Part shown: piece after piece, positions 60,669-64,000 of the stretch
Position numbering within the stretch: the first letter of the stretch is position 1
Layout: every line of letters starts with the position of its first letter
Source: Cloacibacillus porcorum
GTDB taxonomy: Bacteria > Synergistota > Synergistia > Synergistales > Synergistaceae
Assembly (NCBI RefSeq): GCF_001701045.1
Contig: NZ_CP016757.1
Coordinates: 2,630,219-2,694,218, forward strand
Length of the DNA stretch: 64,000 nucleotides
Direction of reading: 5' to 3'
Notes under the pieces: model-generated
What the model saw: only the letters and a program-made list of their open reading frames with translations
Databases searched by the model: none
What the model was told of the DNA's origin: nothing
Program-made: the position numbers and the translations under genes

Positions 60669-60811
60669 TTTTGTTTCCTCCCCAAAAAATTTTTTTTGCA
60701 ATGCGGACTTCCAAAAGAAGTCTGCTTATCGCTAATTATAATACTCTTTTTTCCCACGAGACTCAACACAAAACCATGATTCCGGCGGGAAAGCGCAGCG
60801 TGAAGAAGAAA

Positions 60812-62779
60812 TTACTCAGCCCTCGCCGCGTTTTTTTTGGCCTTCGCGGTCTGTACGATGTAAATCACGGCCAGCACTGCCAGCCCCGCCAGGTCGGAGG
60901 TCGTTCCAGGGATCAGAAGTCCGATCGCTCCGCCAAAAGCCAGGATACGCATATACCAGGCAAGATGGGCTTTGAAGAAGCCGATCGAGAACATCGCGAG
61001 CAGGAATACGCCAATCAATGCCGTGCAGATCGCCTGTACCATTACCATCGGCACAACGTCGATGAAGAGCAGCATCGGATTATATACGTAAATATACGGT
61101 ACAAGGAAGCCCGCCAGCGCAAGCTTAAAGGCCGTGACGCCAGTCTTCATCGGGTCGGAGCCCGCTATGCCGGATCCGGCATAGGCAGCTAAAGCTACAG
61201 GCGGCGTCAAGTCAGCCGCGATACCGAAGTAAAAGACGAACATATAGGCCGCCATAGCGGGAACACCAAGCTGGAAGAGCGCCGGAGCCGCCATGGTACT
61301 GGTTACGATGAAGTTAGCCGTCGTCGGAAGTCCAGTGCCGAGGATGATGCTCGCGCACATCGTGAAGATGAGCGTCAGTATCTTACTGCCGCCTGCCGCC
61401 GTAACGATCGCGCCGGCGATACGCAGGGCAAGCCCCGTAAGCGTACCCATACCGACGACCATACCAACCGTGGCGCAGGCACAGGCCACGCCGATCGCGC
61501 CGCGCGCTCCGGCCTGGAAAGCTTCATATATTCTCACCGGCGTCAGGCGCGTCTCTTTGTTGAGCCAGGAGAGCACGAAGCTGACCAGAATACCGTTGAA
61601 GGCCGCCTTAAGCGGCGTGTAGCCGGCAAGCAGGAAGTAGATGATCGCGATAAGCGGGATGAGCAGGAAGCCCTTTGACTTAAGAAGCGGCCATATCGGA
61701 GGCAGCTGTGACCAGGGAATACCTTTGAGTCCGAGACGGCAGGCCTCAAAGTGCACCTGGACCATGACCGCAAAGTAGTAAAGCAGGGCGGGGACTATCG
61801 CCGCGACGGCAACCTGTATATACGGCACGCCGAGGAACTGAGCCATGATGAAGGCCCCCGCGCCCATGACAGGGGGCATGATCTGGCCGCCCGTAGAGGC
61901 AACCGCCTCAACGGCGCCGGCGAAGTGAGGTTCGTAGCCAACGCTCTTCATGAGCGGGATCGTAAACATACCGGTGGTGCAGACGTTGGCGACGGAGGAG
62001 CCGGAAACGGTCCCCATCAAACCGGAGCTAACTATGGCGACCTTCGCTGGGCCGCCTGTCGACCAGCCGGCGAGAGCCATCGACAGGTCAATGATGAACT
62101 TCCCAAGGCCTGTTTTTTCAAGCACTGCTCCAAAGAGGATGAACATGAAGACAAACGTCGATGACACCTCAAGAGGCGTACCGAATATCCCCTCTGTGCC
62201 GAGATACATGTGGTTTACAATACGCGCCACGGAGAAGCCTCTGTGCGCGAGCATCTGCGGCATATAGCGTCCAAAATAACAGTAAAGCAGCGCGATAATC
62301 GCGAGACAGGGAAGGACGGGATTGGATATCCGCCGCGTCGCCTCCAACAGCGTCGCAATGAGGATGAATCCCATCACAAGGTCCGTCGTGGTCGGCAGAC
62401 CGGCCCTCGTAACGAGATCGTTAAAAAAGAACACGAGATACAGCGCACTTGCGACACCGAGCGCGGCAAGGATAAAATCATAGAAGGGAATGCCGCTGGT
62501 CTTGGATTGTTTCGACGTGGCCGGATAGAGAAGAAATACCAGCGCCAGCGTAAATGCCAGATGGACGGCGCCCTGCATCTGGGCCAGCAGCAGTCCAAAA
62601 CCCGAGGTATAGAAGTGGAAGCAGGACATCGCGACGGCAAGCAGAGCCACCAGCTGTCCCTGCCAGCCGGTAAGCGCTCGGAACCGCGCCTCCGTGTCGT
62701 ACTTGCGCATAAGATCTTCAAGATCGATCTTCGCGTTTTCCTCCACTTGATCAATGATTTTTACTTCTGTTTCACTCAC
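60812..62779 (-). CDS. TRAP transporter fused permease (DctMQ, TAXI type)
   Basis: A 655-residue inner-membrane permease with many helices, uniting the small DctQ-like and large DctM-like parts. Characteristic pieces: ILIATLLEATRRISNPVLPCLAIIALLYCYFGRYMP, STGGPAKVAIVSSGLMGTVSGSSVANVCTTGMFTIPLM, GGQIMPPVMGAGAFIMAQFLG and GTGLPTTANFIVTSTM. GTG 62779 is used because GGAGGAGG lies about 9 bases upstream; TTG 62782 is close. Sodium- or proton-coupled uptake of a carboxylate or amino acid is expected. Confidence 0.94.
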   Translation of the reverse strand: MSETEVKIIDQVEENAKIDLEDLMRKYDTEARFRALTGWQGQLVALLAVAMSCFHFYTSGFGLLLAQMQGAVHLAFTLALVFLLYPATSKQSKTSGIPFYDFILAALGVASALYLVFFFNDLVTRAGLPTTTDLVMGFILIATLLEATRRISNPVLPCLAIIALLYCYFGRYMPQMLAHRGFSVARIVNHMYLGTEGIFGTPLEVSSTFVFMFILFGAVLEKTGLGKFIIDLSMALAGWSTGGPAKVAIVSSGLMGTVSGSSVANVCTTGMFTIPLMKSVGYEPHFAGAVEAVASTGGQIMPPVMGAGAFIMAQFLGVPYIQVAVAAIVPALLYYFAVMVQVHFEACRLGLKGIPWSQLPPIWPLLKSKGFLLIPLIAIIYFLLAGYTPLKAAFNGILVSFVLSWLNKETRLTPVRIYEAFQAGARGAIGVACACATVGMVVGMGTLTGLALRIAGAIVTAAGGSKILTLIFTMCASIILGTGLPTTANFIVTSTMAAPALFQLGVPAMAAYMFVFYFGIAADLTPPVALAAYAGSGIAGSDPMKTGVTAFKLALAGFLVPYIYVYNPMLLFIDVVPMVMVQAICTALIGVFLLAMFSIGFFKAHLAWYMRILAFGGAIGLLIPGTTSDLAGLAVLAVIYIVQTAKAKKNAARAE

Positions 62780-63212
62780 CAAAAATTCCTCCTCCGTGGA
62801 GAGTCTGAGACATATAAATGGTTACACGGACACGATAAGTATTTACATTCCAGACAATAAAATAAATTCTTGATTAATCAAGATTCTATACTTTTTTATG
62901 CAAATAGCTGTCGTTCCGGTAAATAATAAAAAGTCTCGTTAATTATTATATACTTTTATTAGACAAGTATCAACAATCAGCTTTCTAATTATTCTCAAAA
63001 GAGATGCGGCTGTACCGCCGCTAAAACAACAAACAGAAAAATACAGATATACCGGAATGTCTTTCTTCAGCCCCTTCTTTGCCAGCCGACGCGAAGAGAG
63101 TTATATCCTATATTTTATTCGATAATGTAAATAAAATATAACGATAGCGGCTGATTATATATAAATCGCATTGCCGCATTGGTATCTGAGTTCACAACAA
63201 CTATAATTCGGC
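62780..63212. other. AT-rich intergenic region
   Basis: About 430 AT-rich bases between the permease gene and the C26-type gene's terminator. It must hold the promoter of the TRAP operon; several TATAAT-like and TTGATT-like words occur, none compelling. No RNA gene was recognised. Confidence 0.35.
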
Positions 63213-63255
63213 AAAAAAGCCCCTATCGCCTGCATAAGTTGGCAGACGATAGGGC
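63213..63255 (-). terminator. Terminator of the C26-type hydrolase gene
   Basis: On the minus strand GCCCTATCGTCTGCC pairs with GCAGGCGATAGGGGC around a short loop, then TTTTTT. Confidence 0.88.
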
Positions 63256-63286
63256 AGATATCAACTTTTGTTATACCACGTAATAA

Positions 63287-64000
63287 CTACCGCTTCTTTT
63301 TGACGTAGAAAAACAAGGGCATGGCAAGAAGAGCCATCAGTCCTGCGGCCGCTCCGGCGTTGCATCCAGATGAGGATGACGAGTGGGAGGCGGGGCCGTC
63401 CGCGTGAGTTCCGGCATATTTAACCAGAGCGCCAAGCACGGCGTTGCACAGATCCTGATCGACATCCACGCCGCGGGTATCTTTCAGCGCGTCACGTTCA
63501 GGGTGCCACTGCACCGCAAGGGCGAACAGGCTGTCGCGATGCTCTATTGCCTCTACGATACCGTCGGAAGAATAGGCCGCTATCGTCAGCCCCTTGCCCA
63601 GCTTTTGCGGATCTATGGCCTGGTGGTGCGCCGTAGCAACCAGATCGATCGAGGTGTCTCCGATGATATCGTACAGCCATTTCGAACCGGTGAGTATGCC
63701 AATGTTATCTCCTGATTTAAGGTTATGATATCCTGTGCCGCCGCTGTGGATCAGGCCGTCTATCTGGACACGGTAATGCGGCTCGTCCTCGCAGCTAACT
63801 TTATCATATGTCTGCGTCGCCTCATTCCATTTTCTGTATCCGGTATCTTTAAGCACACCGGTAACACGGCTGGCGTCAATTTCACCGGCAAGGACCTTCT
63901 GTCCCAGATAGTAGGGGACATCCTGGATCAAACCGCCTCCCATCGCCACATTAAATCCCTGTTCGCCGCGGCAGACCGCCAGCAGAGGAACGTCCATGGC
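63287..64000 (-). CDS. Surface-anchored class I glutamine-amidotransferase-type (C26) hydrolase, 5' end cut
   Basis: The 3' 237 codons are in the window. Visible are the nucleophile elbow LAVCRGEQGFNVAMGG, QDVPYYLG, AHHQAIDPQKLGKGL and the catalytic VQWHPERD, matching gamma-glutamyl-gamma-aminobutyrate hydrolase (PuuD-like, peptidase C26). The C-terminus carries a serine linker, SGCNAG, one membrane helix and KKKR: a Synerg-CTERM-type sorting tail, so the enzyme is likely processed and anchored at the cell surface. This is unusual, since C26 enzymes normally work in the cytoplasm. The N-terminus, with any signal peptide, lies beyond the window. Confidence 0.87.
   Translation of the reverse strand, partial: AMDVPLLAVCRGEQGFNVAMGGGLIQDVPYYLGQKVLAGEIDASRVTGVLKDTGYRKWNEATQTYDKVSCEDEPHYRVQIDGLIHSGGTGYHNLKSGDNIGILTGSKWLYDIIGDTSIDLVATAHHQAIDPQKLGKGLTIAAYSSDGIVEAIEHRDSLFALAVQWHPERDALKDTRGVDVDQDLCNAVLGALVKYAGTHADGPASHSSSSSGCNAGAAAGLMALLAMPLFFYVKKKR

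Noticed and set aside
1-64000. tRNA, rRNA or CRISPR arrays
   Set aside because: I looked for cloverleaf ends with TTCGA-type arms, rRNA segments and regularly spaced direct repeats and found none; the repeats present are dispersed single elements.

Overview
The window looks like chromosomal DNA of an anaerobic, amino-acid-fermenting Gram-negative bacterium of the phylum Synergistota (Cloacibacillus/Synergistes-like). Pointers are the Synerg-CTERM-type tail on the last protein (SGCNAG, one membrane helix, KKKR), a TonB receptor and periplasmic proteins with signal peptides, a TAXI-type TRAP transporter, a four-subunit 2-oxoacid:ferredoxin oxidoreductase, a 1404-residue acyl-CoA dehydratase activase-type protein and many peptide/amino-acid enzymes. 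Most genes are GC-rich; intergenic stretches and the middle of the TonB receptor gene are AT-richer. I saw no rRNA, tRNA, CRISPR array or transposase gene.

Layout. 1-3.1 kb: start of a secreted beta-rich protein (cut by the window edge), an alkyltransferase-like DNA-damage protein, alanine racemase. 3.2-6.6 kb: a gamma-delta-alpha-beta 2-oxoacid:ferredoxin oxidoreductase operon preceded by a short leader peptide with six consecutive isoleucine codons and a terminator, an apparent isoleucine attenuator. 6.7-9.9 kb: acetyltransferase, unknown protein, YgeY-like M20 hydrolase, a small Fe-S protein that I read as a selenoprotein through an in-frame TGA, and DUF3842. 10-12.2 kb: TonB receptor under a cobalamin riboswitch. 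12.3-16.9 kb: small conserved proteins, cytidine deaminase, metallophosphoesterase, a dispersed repeat, a secreted 5'-nucleotidase.

16.9-23.8 kb is the most unusual region: one minus-strand operon encoding a NifH-like ATPase, two nitrogenase component-1-like subunits, a periplasmic binding protein, a FecCD-type permease and an ABC ATPase whose C-terminus is fused to a TM1266-type (iron-only hydrogenase regulator family) ACT-like domain. It looks like uptake of a metal chelate or tetrapyrrole coupled to nitrogenase-like reduction; I cannot name the substrate.

23.8-34.6 kb: Wzz-like protein, XRE regulator, MsrA/MsrB fusion, AraC regulator with DUF2000, nitroreductase, metallo-beta-lactamase fold hydrolase, aspS and hisS. 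34.8-39 kb: the large activase. 39-41.6 kb: a nested repeat and a serine-hydrolase-fold protein without its active-site residues fused to DUF302. 41.9-48.5 kb: ornithine cyclodeaminase-family enzyme, YheO/DauR-like regulator, proline racemase family enzyme, IlvD/Edd dehydratase and MFS transporter, plausibly one imino/amino-acid catabolic locus. 48.6-54.5 kb: PepT-like peptidase with an AbgT transporter, TPP-riboswitch-controlled CytX, class II aldolase. 54.6-64 kb: acyl-CoA synthetase, a membrane-tethered Leu/Ile/Val-type binding protein, DUF1850, a multi-spanning membrane protein, the TAXI TRAP system, and a surface-anchored class I glutamine-amidotransferase-type hydrolase cut by the window end.

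Three copies of a 226-270 bp hairpin-rich element with about 18 bp terminal inverted repeats (14.8, 33.8 and 39.3 kb) mark this genome's repeat family.
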